Below are positions 44,846 to 54,284 of a stretch of 64,000 bases of DNA, piece after piece (the first letter of the stretch is position 1; the number at the start of each line of letters is the position of its first letter). The DNA comes from Candidatus Eisenbergiella intestinipullorum (GTDB lineage Bacteria > Bacillota > Clostridia > Lachnospirales > Lachnospiraceae). Made by a program: the position numbers and the translations under genes. The DNA lies in assembly GCA_019119815.1 (NCBI GenBank), contig DWWH01000070.1, positions 30,837-94,836 on the forward strand. Reading direction: 5' to 3'. The notes beneath the pieces are model-generated. The model worked only from the letters and a program-made list of their open reading frames with translations, had not been told where the DNA came from and ran no database searches.

Positions 44846-46972
44846 ATGGAGCGATATACGCAGTTTCTCCTGAGGCACAGAATTCAGGTGATCGTCCTCT
44901 TCGTGGCTGCAGCGGCCGTATGCGCGGTCCTGTCCGGGCTGGTCGGCGTGAACTACAAATTTGCGGATTATCTGCCTGAGGAAGCGGCTTCCACCAGAGC
45001 GATCGAGGTGATGGAGGAGGAGTACAGCCAGGCCGTGCCGAACATGCGGGTGCTGATCTCTGATGTGAGCATACCGGAAGCGCTGGAATATAAGGAAAGG
45101 CTGAAAGCGGCGGAAGGCGTTCAGGAGGTCAGCTGGCTGGATGATGCCGTCAATATTTACGAACCCCTTGAGATGGCGCCGCAGAAAACCGTTGACGAAT
45201 GGTATCAGGATGGAAACGCGCTGTTTTCCGTGACGGTGGATGAACAGAAGGAGGAGGAAGCGGTGGCTGCCGTGCGGGAGATCATCGGCGATGAGAACTG
45301 CATGGCGGGTTCCGCCGTGGAGAGTGTGATCGCGGCGTCCGATACGGCGAAGGACGTTCAGAAGATCATGCTTCTGGTGGTTCCGATCATTTTCCTGATC
45401 CTTCTGCTTACGACCAATTCCTGGTTTGAGCCGGTCCTGTTTCTGATCACCATCGGGATCGCGATTCTCATCAACATGGGCACCAATCTGATCTTCGGGA
45501 CAATCTCGTTTGTGACCAACGCGGCAGGTCCGGTGCTGCAGTTGGCGGTATCCATGGATTACTCCATTTTCCTGCTGCACCGGTTTGAGGAAAACAGGAA
45601 GCTGGGACGGAAGGCGGAGGCGGCTATGTGCGCCGCGGTGAAGCAGTCGGTGAGCAGCATTCTTTCCAGCGGCCTGACCACGGTAACCGGATTCCTGGCG
45701 CTGGTGTTCATGGCGTTTCAGATCGGGCCGGATCTGGGCTGGGCCATGTCCAAGGCGATCGTATTCAGCCTGATCAGCGTGCTCTGCTTCCTTCCGGCGC
45801 TTGCCATCAGTACCTATAAGCTGATCGACCGCACCGGACACAGGCCGTTTGTGCCGGGCTTCGGCGGTTTTGCGGGCTTTGTGATGAAGGTGCGCATTCC
45901 GCTTCTGATTCTTACCGTCCTTCTGGTTCCGGTATCCTGGCTGGCGCAGAATCAGAATCGTTTTTACTATGGAGGCAGCGAGGTCTATACGTCACAGGCC
46001 ACGCAGCTTGGCAGGGATACGAAGGCGATCCGTGATCTGTACGGAACGTCCAGCCCGGTCGTTCTGATGGTCCCGCGGGGAGATCTGGAAAAGGAAGCGG
46101 CCATGAATGCGGAGCTTCTGGATCTGGATTATGTGACCAGTGTGATCTCCTATGCCAATTCGGTAGGAAATGCCATCCCGTCGGATTTCGTTCCCTCCGA
46201 TACCCTTTCGGCCCTCTATTCGGCGAATTACAGCCGCTTCATCCTCACGCTGGACACGGAGGAGCGGGAGAACGGCTGGGATGAAAAGGTGAACGCAGTC
46301 CGCAACATCGGAGAAAAATATTATGGAAATGAGATTCAGTATGCGGGAGATCTGGTGAGCACGGAGGATCTGAAAACCACGATCACACAGGATAATCTGA
46401 AGGTAAACCTGCTGGCGATCGGCTTTGTGATCTGCATCCTTCTGGTGAATTTCAAATCCGTAAGCCTGCCGCTTCTGCTGACGCTGGTGATCGAGGCGTC
46501 CATCTGGATCAACCTGGGCCTTCCGTATTTTTCGGGAAGCAGCCTGTTTTACATCGGGTATCTGATCGTCAGCACGGTGCAGCTGGGGGCGACCATCGAC
46601 TATGCCATTCTCTTTACCGACCGGTATCTGGAATTCCGCGGCAGGATGCCGAAGAAGGATGCGGCCAGGCAGACGCTGAAGGCCTGCACCCTGTCCATCC
46701 TGACCTCCTCCCTGGTGCTGACGCTGGCGGGAAGCATTCTGGGGCTGATCTCCACGAACGGCGTCCTCAGCCAGCTGGGAACGCTGATCGGAAGAGGGGC
46801 GGTGCTGTCCTTTGTGCTGGTGATTTTTGTCCTGCCCTCTCTTCTCATGCTGTTTGATGGTCTGATCCGAAGGACCACCCTGCACGCGGATTTTTACGGA
46901 AGCGGAAAACAGGATACAGGCGGAAGGGACAGTGCCGCAGAGAGGAATGGCCTGACAGGAGGTGCGCAATGA
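44846..46972 (+). CDS. MMPL/RND-superfamily exporter
   Basis: 708 residues, two repeats of one helix, an extracytoplasmic loop and about five helices. Both proton-relay Asp-Tyr pairs of the MMPL family are present: AVSMDYSIFLLHRF (about residue 236) and LGATIDYAILFTDRYLE (about 584). The extracellular loops (about 40-200 and 375-540) are large, suiting bulky or lipid-like cargo. GGAGGAAAGACGG precedes the ATG at 44846. Its stop overlaps the start of the heptad-repeat protein by four bases, so the two are made together. A divergent TetR gene likely controls it. Substrate unknown. Confidence 0.92.
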   Translation: MERYTQFLLRHRIQVIVLFVAAAAVCAVLSGLVGVNYKFADYLPEEAASTRAIEVMEEEYSQAVPNMRVLISDVSIPEALEYKERLKAAEGVQEVSWLDDAVNIYEPLEMAPQKTVDEWYQDGNALFSVTVDEQKEEEAVAAVREIIGDENCMAGSAVESVIAASDTAKDVQKIMLLVVPIIFLILLLTTNSWFEPVLFLITIGIAILINMGTNLIFGTISFVTNAAGPVLQLAVSMDYSIFLLHRFEENRKLGRKAEAAMCAAVKQSVSSILSSGLTTVTGFLALVFMAFQIGPDLGWAMSKAIVFSLISVLCFLPALAISTYKLIDRTGHRPFVPGFGGFAGFVMKVRIPLLILTVLLVPVSWLAQNQNRFYYGGSEVYTSQATQLGRDTKAIRDLYGTSSPVVLMVPRGDLEKEAAMNAELLDLDYVTSVISYANSVGNAIPSDFVPSDTLSALYSANYSRFILTLDTEERENGWDEKVNAVRNIGEKYYGNEIQYAGDLVSTEDLKTTITQDNLKVNLLAIGFVICILLVNFKSVSLPLLLTLVIEASIWINLGLPYFSGSSLFYIGYLIVSTVQLGATIDYAILFTDRYLEFRGRMPKKDAARQTLKACTLSILTSSLVLTLAGSILGLISTNGVLSQLGTLIGRGAVLSFVLVIFVLPSLLMLFDGLIRRTTLHADFYGSGKQDTGGRDSAAERNGLTGGAQ

Positions 46973-49803
46973 AAAGGAAAGACGGAATGAAAAAGGATGC
47001 CTGCCGTGTTACGGCCCTTGCGCTGAGCGGCATGCTGATCGCGGGAAGCGTAACGCCGGTATATGCGGCGCAGGAGAATACGCCCAAGGATGAGAATGTA
47101 TATGTGAACCTGAATCAGGACGGGAGCGTGGACGGTATCTATGTGGTCAATGCCTATCGTCTGGATGCGGATACACAGATCGTGGATTACGGCAATTATG
47201 AGTCGGTGAAAAATCTCACCTCCGACGCGCAGATTCAGTCGGAAAGAGGAACGGTGACCGTAGATGCGAAGGCAGGAGAATTTTTCTATCAGGGGAACCT
47301 GCGGTCGGGAGAAATTCCCTGGGAGATTTCCATCCGCTATACGCTGGACGGAAAGGAAGTGAGCGCCGAAGAGCTTGCGGGAAAGAACGGAAGGCTGAAA
47401 ATTTCCATCCACGTGGGGCAGAATACGAAGGCGGACGCGGAATTTTTTGAAAATTACCTGCTGCAGGTGACGCTGACCATGGATATGGAGCGCTGCAGCG
47501 GCCTGGAAGCGCCCGGCGCGACCGTGGCGAATGTGGGAACGGACAAACAGCTTGTCTACAGCATCCTGGCCGGGAGTGAAAAGGATATTACGGTGACGGC
47601 GGATGTGCTGGATTTTGAAATGGACGCCATTCAGATTCAGGGACTGCCCATGAACCTGGATGTGGACAGGGAACGGTTTTCTCTGGATGAGCTTCATGAG
47701 AAAGCCGGAGAGATCAGCGACGCGGCGGATGAATTTTCTGACGGGGCGCAGGATCTTTCCGGCGGCGCGGACGCCCTGAAGGAAGGGGCGGAGGGCTTGC
47801 AGAGCGGGGCGAAAAGCCTGAAGGAGGGCATCGAAAGCTACGCGGACGGCGCCAGGTCGTTGGGGGACGGCATCGATACCCTGCAGGACGGAAGCAATGA
47901 TCTGGCAGACGGCGCGCAGGAGCTGGTGGATGGAATCACCTCCCTGCAGGACGGCGCGAATCAGCTCCGGGACGGCTACAGCGGCGAGAACGGAGCCGCG
48001 TCGGGAGCCCGCAAGCTGGCCGACGGCGTCAAGGAACTGAAAGCAGGCTCCCATCAGCTGAGCGAGGGTGTCAGCGCGCTGGTGGATCGGATCGCGGGGA
48101 TCGGAGAGGATTCATCCGGAAGCCTGAATGCGAAGGCGCAGGAGGCTGTTGCAGGGGCGGAAAGGATAAACGGCATGCTGGGCATGCTCGGCATTAGGAT
48201 TGACACCGGGGACGCTTCAGAGCCCTGGCCTTCCAGACTGGAAACCATTTCCGGGAGCCTGGAGGATGCGATGCTGCGCCTGGTTTCCCTGGCGGGCTCC
48301 CTTTCCGGCGAGCCGGACGGATCAGAGGAGGAAGTGCCATCCGAAGAAGAACCGGAGGAAACGCTTCCGGAGGAAGAGACCCTTTCGGAGGAAGAAATGC
48401 CGGAAGAAGAGACGCTGCCGGAGGAAGCCCCGTCCGAAGAGGAAACGCCATCGGAAGAGAGCAGACCGTCGGAGGAAACCCCGTCCGAAGAGGAAACATC
48501 CACGGAAGAGAACGGGCCGTCGGAGGAAGTTTCGTCCGAAGAGGAAACACCATCGGAAGAGAGCAGGCCGTCGGAAGAAGCTTCGTCCGAAGAGGAAACA
48601 CCATCGGAAGAGAGCAGGCCGTCGGAGGAAGCCACATCCGAAGGAGGAGCATCCACGGAAGAGAACGGGCCGTCGGAGGAAACCACATCCGAAGGAGGAA
48701 CAGCTTCGGAAGATAAGCCCTCGGCAGAGGAGAATGATCCGGAGGCAGCTCCTTCTGACGAAAAGCCTGCGGCGGAGATCCCGCTGCCGGAGGCAGCACT
48801 GACGGAAGAAAACAGCCTGCCGGCAGAAAAGGAAGCGCCGGAAAAAGCCGGGGCGTCAGCAGAGGAGGAAGAGGCTCCGGCACCAGGGAAAGCCGAAGGA
48901 AAGGAAGCATCCTTTGAAAAGGGGACAGCCTCCGCTGCGCAGACGGTATCAGCGGCATACCGGCCCTGGAAGATCGGAAAGCAGGAACAGAGGAGGATGC
49001 TCAGAAATGTCGGGCTGAAACAGGATGAGAGGGAAGGCCGGCTGCAGTCCCTTTCCGCGGACAGAGGAAACGGCGGGATGGGTGCCCTGGATATTGGCTC
49101 CGTAGTTTCCAGCCTGATCGAGCTGAAGAGCGGGGTGGATCAGCTGATCGGCGCCTACGGCGTTGCAAAACAGCTTTCCGCTTCCCTGGGAAGCGAGGAG
49201 ACGCAGGCTCAGCTCGCTCAGCTGAAGGAAGGTGCGGCCGCCCTGGATGCGGGGATCGGAGAGCTGGAAAGCGGGGTGTCCGCCCTGGCGGACGGCATCG
49301 GACAGCTTGCTGACGGGACAGGCCAGCTTGCGGATGGGGTTTCCGAGCTTGCGGACGGCGGCAATGCGTTCGCGGACGGCACAAAGGAGCTTGCGGACGG
49401 GGTTTCGGACCTCGCAGACGGCGTGGATGTGCTGACAGACGCTTCGGATGCACTGAGGGATGGTTCTGCTCAGCTTGCGGACGGGACGGAAGAGCTCGCA
49501 GACGGGGCCGGTGACCTGGTGGACGGTGTGGCTGATCTGAAGGAAGGAACCGATGAATTTAAGAGCAAAACAGGAGACATCGATACGGAGATCGACGAAG
49601 AGGTGGACAGCGTGGTAGACGACCTGTCCGGCAGCGATTTTGAACAGATCTCCTTCGTTTCCGATAAGAATACGAATGTGGAGCTGGTGCAGTTCGTGAT
49701 GCAGACGGAAGGAATCCGGATCCCGGAGGAGGTGAAGCTCCCGGCGGCGGAGGAGCCGATGAGCCTCTGGCAGAGACTGCTTGCCCTGTTCGGACTGGCC
49801 TGA
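46969..49803 (+). CDS. Secreted heptad-repeat protein coupled to the MMPL exporter
   Basis: 944 residues. A signal peptide ends near VYAAQ (residue 34), followed by a beta-rich domain to about residue 235. Two blocks of seven-residue repeats (pattern L-x-D-G-x-x-x, e.g. QLADGTGQLADGVSELADG) lie at about 255-365 and 750-865. Between them is an acidic Glu/Ser/Pro stretch (about 450-650) built from 17-residue repeats. The end, LWQRLLALFGLA, is only weakly hydrophobic, so no second membrane anchor is evident. The heptads recall YhgE/Pip and type VII accessory proteins. It is probably an extracytoplasmic spacer or wall-spanning partner of the exporter; that role is inferred. Confidence 0.85.
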   Translation: MKRKDGMKKDACRVTALALSGMLIAGSVTPVYAAQENTPKDENVYVNLNQDGSVDGIYVVNAYRLDADTQIVDYGNYESVKNLTSDAQIQSERGTVTVDAKAGEFFYQGNLRSGEIPWEISIRYTLDGKEVSAEELAGKNGRLKISIHVGQNTKADAEFFENYLLQVTLTMDMERCSGLEAPGATVANVGTDKQLVYSILAGSEKDITVTADVLDFEMDAIQIQGLPMNLDVDRERFSLDELHEKAGEISDAADEFSDGAQDLSGGADALKEGAEGLQSGAKSLKEGIESYADGARSLGDGIDTLQDGSNDLADGAQELVDGITSLQDGANQLRDGYSGENGAASGARKLADGVKELKAGSHQLSEGVSALVDRIAGIGEDSSGSLNAKAQEAVAGAERINGMLGMLGIRIDTGDASEPWPSRLETISGSLEDAMLRLVSLAGSLSGEPDGSEEEVPSEEEPEETLPEEETLSEEEMPEEETLPEEAPSEEETPSEESRPSEETPSEEETSTEENGPSEEVSSEEETPSEESRPSEEASSEEETPSEESRPSEEATSEGGASTEENGPSEETTSEGGTASEDKPSAEENDPEAAPSDEKPAAEIPLPEAALTEENSLPAEKEAPEKAGASAEEEEAPAPGKAEGKEASFEKGTASAAQTVSAAYRPWKIGKQEQRRMLRNVGLKQDEREGRLQSLSADRGNGGMGALDIGSVVSSLIELKSGVDQLIGAYGVAKQLSASLGSEETQAQLAQLKEGAAALDAGIGELESGVSALADGIGQLADGTGQLADGVSELADGGNAFADGTKELADGVSDLADGVDVLTDASDALRDGSAQLADGTEELADGAGDLVDGVADLKEGTDEFKSKTGDIDTEIDEEVDSVVDDLSGSDFEQISFVSDKNTNVELVQFVMQTEGIRIPEEVKLPAAEEPMSLWQRLLALFGLA
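48433..48738 (+). repeat. Six 51-bp tandem repeats (17-residue S/E/P units)
   Basis: Units start at 48433, 48484, 48535, 48586, 48637 and 48688. They encode variants of SEEETPSEESRPSEEAS; copies three and four are almost identical, which suggests recent duplication or gene conversion. Confidence 0.85.
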
Positions 49804-49821
49804 GAGCGGAGGTTTTCATAC

Positions 49822-49844
49822 GATAGGAAATGAAATTTCCTATC
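49822..49844. repeat. Palindromic post-terminator element, full copy
   Basis: Arms GATAGGAAAT and ATTTCCTATC around a GAA loop. On the minus strand it follows the citrate synthase terminator. Confidence 0.75.
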
Positions 49845-49860
49845 AATTGAAAAACGGAAA

Positions 49861-49888
49861 AAAGGTACGGCGGTCTGGCCGTACCTTT
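49861..49888. terminator. Bidirectional terminator between the heptad gene and citrate synthase
   Basis: AAAGGTACGGC (49861-49871) pairs with GCCGTACCTTT (49878-49888); T's follow on both strands. Confidence 0.9.
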
Positions 49889-49928
49889 TTCCCTGTCAGG
49901 AAAGGACCGCCTTCAGGCGACCGGAATC

Positions 49929-51296
49929 TTACCTGTCGGAAAGCGGTACATATTCCCTGTCCTTGCAGATCGTCTTGTAGGCAGGACGGATGATCTTTCC
50001 GTTGTTGGCAAGCTCCTCCATGCGGTGAGCGCTCCAGCCGACCATTCTGGCAATGGCGAAAATGGGGGTGAACAGCTCGGTGGGAAGGCCCAGCATCTTG
50101 TAAACGAAGCCGGAATAGAAGTCCACATTGACGCTGACGCCCTTGTACATCTGGCGCTCGCCTGCGATGACCCTGGGAGCCAGCTTTTCCACCAGATTGT
50201 AGAGCTCAAATTCCTCATGCAGTCCTTTTTCCTCGGAGAGCTTTTCCACGAAGGACTTTAAGACGATGGCTCTCGGATCGGATTTGGAGTAGACCGCATG
50301 CCCCACGCCGTAGATCAGCCCCGCATGATCGAAGGCATCCTTGTTCAGCAGCCGGTCCAGATAGTGAGCGACCTCGTCTTCGTCCTTCCAGTCCCTTACC
50401 TCGGATTTCATATCCTCGAACATCTGGATCACCTTGATGTTCGCGCCGCCGTGACGGGGACCCTTGAGGGAACCGATGGCCGCAGCCATAACGGAATAGG
50501 TGTCCGTCAGGGAGGAAGTGACCACATGAGTGGTGAAGGAGGAATTGTTTCCGCCGCCGTGCTCCATGTGAAGGATCATGCAGATGTCCAGGATCCTCGC
50601 TTCCAGCGGCGTGAAGGAACTGTCCGGGCGCAGGATGTGAAGGATGTTCTCCGCCATGGATCCCTCTGTGAGCGGCTGGTGGATGAACAGGCTGTTGCCG
50701 TCATGATAATGGCTGTAGGCCTGATAGCCGTAAATGGTGAGCATGGGACAGAGGCTGATGAGCTGCAGGCACTGCCGCAGAACGTTGGGAAGAGAAACAT
50801 CATCCGCCCTGTCGTCATAGGAATAGAGCGTCAGGATGCTTCTTGCCAGTGTATTCATCATATCCTTGCTGGGAGCTTTCATGATAATGTCGCGGACGAA
50901 GCTGGTGGGAAGGCTTCTGTAATAGATGAGCATTTTTTCAAATTCCGCGAGCTCTTCTCTGGTGGGGAGCTTGTTGAACAGGAGCAGATATGTAACCTCT
51001 TCATAGCCGAACCGGTTATCCTTATGGAAGCCTGCGACCAGATCGTTTACCTCATAGCCCCGGTAAAACAGCCGTCCGTCGCAGGGAACCGATTTCCCGT
51101 CCACCATTTTTGTGGCCCGCACATCAGAGATGTTGGTCAGACCGGCGAGAACGCCTTTGCCGTTTAAATCTCTCAACCCCCGTTTGACGTCATATTTGGT
51201 AAAAAGCTCCGTATCTATGACACCGGCCTCCTCGCTCAGCTTCGCCAAACGGATGATCTCTGGAGTGATGTCAGAGTAGCTGTTGTGTTCTTCCAT
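49929..51296 (-). CDS. Citrate synthase
   Basis: 455 residues, somewhat longer than the 370-430 of many citrate synthases. It condenses oxaloacetate and acetyl-CoA. Seen: the active-site histidines in MEHGGGNNSSFTT and KGPRHGGANIKV, and the catalytic Asp in SVNVDFYSGFVY. The N-terminal extension (about 60 residues, with DVKRGLRDLNGKGVLAGLTN) is common in clostridial members. The start at 51296 has AAAGGTGG eight bases upstream; a GTG four codons earlier overlaps that site. A 2-methylcitrate role cannot be excluded. No other TCA genes are nearby. Confidence 0.93.
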   Translation of the reverse strand: MEEHNSYSDITPEIIRLAKLSEEAGVIDTELFTKYDVKRGLRDLNGKGVLAGLTNISDVRATKMVDGKSVPCDGRLFYRGYEVNDLVAGFHKDNRFGYEEVTYLLLFNKLPTREELAEFEKMLIYYRSLPTSFVRDIIMKAPSKDMMNTLARSILTLYSYDDRADDVSLPNVLRQCLQLISLCPMLTIYGYQAYSHYHDGNSLFIHQPLTEGSMAENILHILRPDSSFTPLEARILDICMILHMEHGGGNNSSFTTHVVTSSLTDTYSVMAAAIGSLKGPRHGGANIKVIQMFEDMKSEVRDWKDEDEVAHYLDRLLNKDAFDHAGLIYGVGHAVYSKSDPRAIVLKSFVEKLSEEKGLHEEFELYNLVEKLAPRVIAGERQMYKGVSVNVDFYSGFVYKMLGLPTELFTPIFAIARMVGWSAHRMEELANNGKIIRPAYKTICKDREYVPLSDR

Positions 51297-51429
51297 TAAA
51301 TCAACCACCTTTCTGTTTTTATATCTGTGAAAAAACGCCCGAAGGGCAGGGCGCTTTCGTCTGGTCTGCTTTCCTTTTTATCCGCCGCTTCCGGTTTTGC
51401 ACGTTAAAAAAGGAAAGTAGATACTTAAA

Positions 51430-51458
51430 ATAATAGCATGGATAAAAGTTCCTTACAA
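51430..51458 (-). promoter_or_regulatory. Promoter of citrate synthase
   Basis: Minus strand TTGTAA (51453-51458), 17-base spacer, TATTAT (51430-51435) with an extended TGC just before it. Confidence 0.7.
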
Positions 51459-51586
51459 GAAAAATTGTATTTTTTTAGAAACCTTTAACATTTTGTTCAT
51501 GATTCGGGATAGCTTTTTTGTGCGCATTGTATTACAATGATATGTCGGAAACAACAGAATGAATGAGCCGGGAAAGGAAAAATCAT

Positions 51587-52237
51587 ATGAGAAGCGAGGA
51601 GATCTTGAAGAGGGTGGATCATACCCTGCTGAAGCCGGACGCCTCCTGGGAGAGCGTGGAAAGGCTCTGTGAGGAAGCTCTGGAATATCACACCGCTTCC
51701 GTCTGCATCCCGCCCTGCTATGTGGAGCGGGTGAGGAAGCGCTTTGAAGGGCTGACCATCTGTACGGTCATCGGCTTCCCGCTGGGCTACGGCGTGACGG
51801 CGGCAAAGGTGGAGGAAGCCAGACAGGCGGTCTGCGACGGTGCGGATGAGATCGATATGGTGGTAAATATCACGGATGTGAAAAATCACCGTTATAAAGC
51901 GGTGGAAGCGGAGATCCGCGCCGTGCGGGAAGCCTGCCGGGGGCACATTCTGAAGGTGATCGCGGAAACCTGTTATCTGACCGGAGAGGAAAAGATCGCG
52001 GTCTGCGAAGCGGTAACGAGAGCAGAAGCGGATTATATCAAGACCTCTACCGGATTCGGACCGGGCGGGGCAACGCTGGAGGATGTACGCCTGTTCCGGG
52101 AGCACATCGGGCCGCAGGTGAAGATCAAGGCGGCCGGAGGCATCCGCACGAGAGAAGCGCTGGAGGCTTTCCTGTCAGCGGGCTGTGACCGGGTGGGCGC
52201 ATCCTGCGCGGTGGAGGTTCTGCGAAAAGAGCGCTGA
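51587..52237 (+). CDS. deoC: Deoxyribose-phosphate aldolase
   Basis: 216 residues, normal length. It splits 2-deoxyribose-5-phosphate to acetaldehyde and glyceraldehyde-3-phosphate. Seen: VDHTLLKPDA, TVIGFPLGYGVTAAKVEEA, EIDMVVNITDVK, LKVIAETCYLT with the Schiff-base lysine, and TSTGFGPGGAT with the second lysine just before it. AAAGGA precedes the ATG at 51587. It stands apart from other nucleoside genes and is followed by an aminopeptidase P after 45 bases. Confidence 0.95.
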   Translation: MRSEEILKRVDHTLLKPDASWESVERLCEEALEYHTASVCIPPCYVERVRKRFEGLTICTVIGFPLGYGVTAAKVEEARQAVCDGADEIDMVVNITDVKNHRYKAVEAEIRAVREACRGHILKVIAETCYLTGEEKIAVCEAVTRAEADYIKTSTGFGPGGATLEDVRLFREHIGPQVKIKAAGGIRTREALEAFLSAGCDRVGASCAVEVLRKER

Positions 52238-52282
52238 CGGCGGCGGACGGAAGAAAAAATCAAAACGGAGGAAGAGAGAGCG

Positions 52283-54082
52283 ATGAATCAGATGATCCGT
52301 GAGCGCATCGAAGCGCTCAGAAAGGGAATGAAGGAAGCGGGTGTGGATTACTATATGGTGCCCACCGCAGATTTTCATAATTCCGAATATGTGGACCGGT
52401 ATTTTAAGATGAGGGAATATCTGTCCGGCTTTACCGGCTCCAACGGCACGCTGGTGGTCAGCCAGGAGGAAGCAGGGCTGTGGACGGACGGCCGGTATTT
52501 CATCCAGGCGGAAAACGAGCTGGCCGGGACCGGGATCCGGCTGTTCCGCATGCTGGACGAAGGCGTTCCTACCATTCAGGAATATCTGAAGGAGAACATG
52601 AAGGAGGGACAGACTCTGGGCTTTGACGGCCGGGTGGTGGACACCGCTTTTGGCTGCCGGCTGGAAAAGGCACTGGAGGAAAAGAAGATCCGCTTCGCCT
52701 TTGACCGGGATCTGGGAGACCAGGTGTGGACCGGACGGCCTGCCCTTCCCTGCCATCCGGTGACCGTGCTGGATGAAGCGATCTGCGGCAGGAGTGCGGG
52801 AGAAAAGCTGGCGGATGTGAGAGAAAAAATGCAGGAGCTGGGAGCGGATGCCTTCCTGCTGAGCAAGCTGGATGATCTGATGTGGCTTTTGAACATCCGG
52901 GGAGCAGATGTGGAATGCAATCCCGTGGCCCTTTCCTATGCCTACCTGACAAAGACGGAGTGCTACCTTTTCCTCCAGGAAGGCGAGGTGACGGACGCGC
53001 TGAAGGCGCATGCCTCAGCGTACGGCATTACCATTCTCCCTTACGGACAGGTGATCGCTTTCCTGAAGGAAAGGACGACAAAGGAGACCGTGCTGTTTGA
53101 CGGCGCGAACACCAGCTATACTCTGTACCGCACCCTGCAGGAAAAGGGAGAGACCATTGACCGGAAAAATCCCACCGAGCTGATGAAGGCCATCAAAAAT
53201 GAGGTGGAGCTTTCCCATATGGAAAAAGTCTACCTGGAGGACAGCGCCGCCGTGTGCCGTTTTATCTACTGGCTGAAAAAGAACGTGGGAAAGATGACGA
53301 TCACCGAAGTGACGGCCGCTCAGTATCTGGACGGTCTGAGAAGCCGGATCGACGGCTTTCTGGATCTTTCCTTCCCCACCATCAGCGGTTATCAGGAAAA
53401 TGCGGCCATGATGCATTATGAGGCGGTTCCGGAGACCTGCAAGGAGCTTCGGCCGGAGGGGATGCTGCTGGTGGATTCGGGCGGACAGTATGTGGGCGGG
53501 ACCACGGATGTGACGAGGACCATTGTGCTCGGCCCCGTTTCCGACGAGATCAGGGAGCACTTTACCGCAGTGGCTGTGGGAATGCTTTCTCTGACCAACG
53601 CCAGGTTCCTTTACGGATGTACGGGAAGAAATCTGGACATTCTGGCAAGGCAGCCCATGTGGAACCGGAATATCGACTACAAATGCGGAACTGGCCACGG
53701 CGTGGGCTACATCCTGAATGTACATGAAGGTCCTCAGGGCATCCGCTGGCGTTTCACGGAAGGACAGAGCGAGGCGGTGATCGAGGCCGGGATGGACATC
53801 ACCAATGAACCCGGCATCTACATCGAAGGCAGCCACGGCATCCGTACGGAAAATGTGATGGTGGCAAAAAACGGCGTCAAGAACGGAGACGGTCAGTTCA
53901 TGTACTTCGATACGCTCACCTATGTGCCCATCGATCTGGATGCCATCGACACAAAATACATGGAACCGAAGGAAATCGCCTGGCTGAACGACTATCATGC
54001 GAAGGTCTATGAAAAGATCGCGCCCCTTCTTGACGAAGAGGAACGCGCCTGGCTGAAGGAGGCGACCAGGCCGGTAGCCTGA
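52283..54082 (+). CDS. Aminopeptidase P family protein (M24B Xaa-Pro peptidase)
   Basis: 599 residues, the long three-domain form. Two creatinase-like N-terminal domains precede the pita-bread catalytic domain: LLVDSGGQYVGGTTDVTRTI contains the two metal aspartates, GTGHGVGYILNVHEGP the histidine, and ITNEPGIYIEGSHGIRTENVM the two glutamates. It removes N-terminal residues from X-Pro peptides in the cytoplasm. GGAGGAAG precedes the ATG. Confidence 0.94.
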   Translation: MNQMIRERIEALRKGMKEAGVDYYMVPTADFHNSEYVDRYFKMREYLSGFTGSNGTLVVSQEEAGLWTDGRYFIQAENELAGTGIRLFRMLDEGVPTIQEYLKENMKEGQTLGFDGRVVDTAFGCRLEKALEEKKIRFAFDRDLGDQVWTGRPALPCHPVTVLDEAICGRSAGEKLADVREKMQELGADAFLLSKLDDLMWLLNIRGADVECNPVALSYAYLTKTECYLFLQEGEVTDALKAHASAYGITILPYGQVIAFLKERTTKETVLFDGANTSYTLYRTLQEKGETIDRKNPTELMKAIKNEVELSHMEKVYLEDSAAVCRFIYWLKKNVGKMTITEVTAAQYLDGLRSRIDGFLDLSFPTISGYQENAAMMHYEAVPETCKELRPEGMLLVDSGGQYVGGTTDVTRTIVLGPVSDEIREHFTAVAVGMLSLTNARFLYGCTGRNLDILARQPMWNRNIDYKCGTGHGVGYILNVHEGPQGIRWRFTEGQSEAVIEAGMDITNEPGIYIEGSHGIRTENVMVAKNGVKNGDGQFMYFDTLTYVPIDLDAIDTKYMEPKEIAWLNDYHAKVYEKIAPLLDEEERAWLKEATRPVA

Positions 54083-54117
54083 TTGTTACGGCTCAGCCTT
54101 CGGCAGCGCTGTAACGG

Positions 54118-54156
54118 CATCCGGCCATTCCAGGCGCTTCGCGCCAGGCCGGATGC
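54118..54156. terminator. Long GC-rich hairpin after aminopeptidase P
   Basis: GCATCCGGCC (54118-54127) pairs with GGCCGGATGC (54147-54156), with an inner GGCGC/GCGCC stem. A second hairpin, GTCTGCGCA/TGCGCAGAC, lies at 54181-54203. No T-tract follows either one directly. Confidence 0.5.
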
Positions 54157-54249
54157 TTCCGGCCGGTCTGTTTTCGTACGGTCTGCGCAGGGAATGCGCA
54201 GACCAGGCTGAGTAGGAACACCTGATTGCAGCAGCCTGAAAAATTCCTG

Positions 54250-54278
54250 TTGTATTTTGCGAAGGTTCAGGATATAAT
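54250..54278 (+). promoter_or_regulatory. Promoter of the probable 6S RNA
   Basis: TTGTAT (54250-54255), 17-base spacer, perfect TATAAT (54273-54278). Confidence 0.75.
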
Positions 54279-54284
54279 AAGTGT

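Noticed and set aside
48054..48686. Serine/aspartate-rich minus-strand frame with regular repeats
   Set aside because: The repeats are the complement of the S/E/P repeats in the heptad protein; no start signals.
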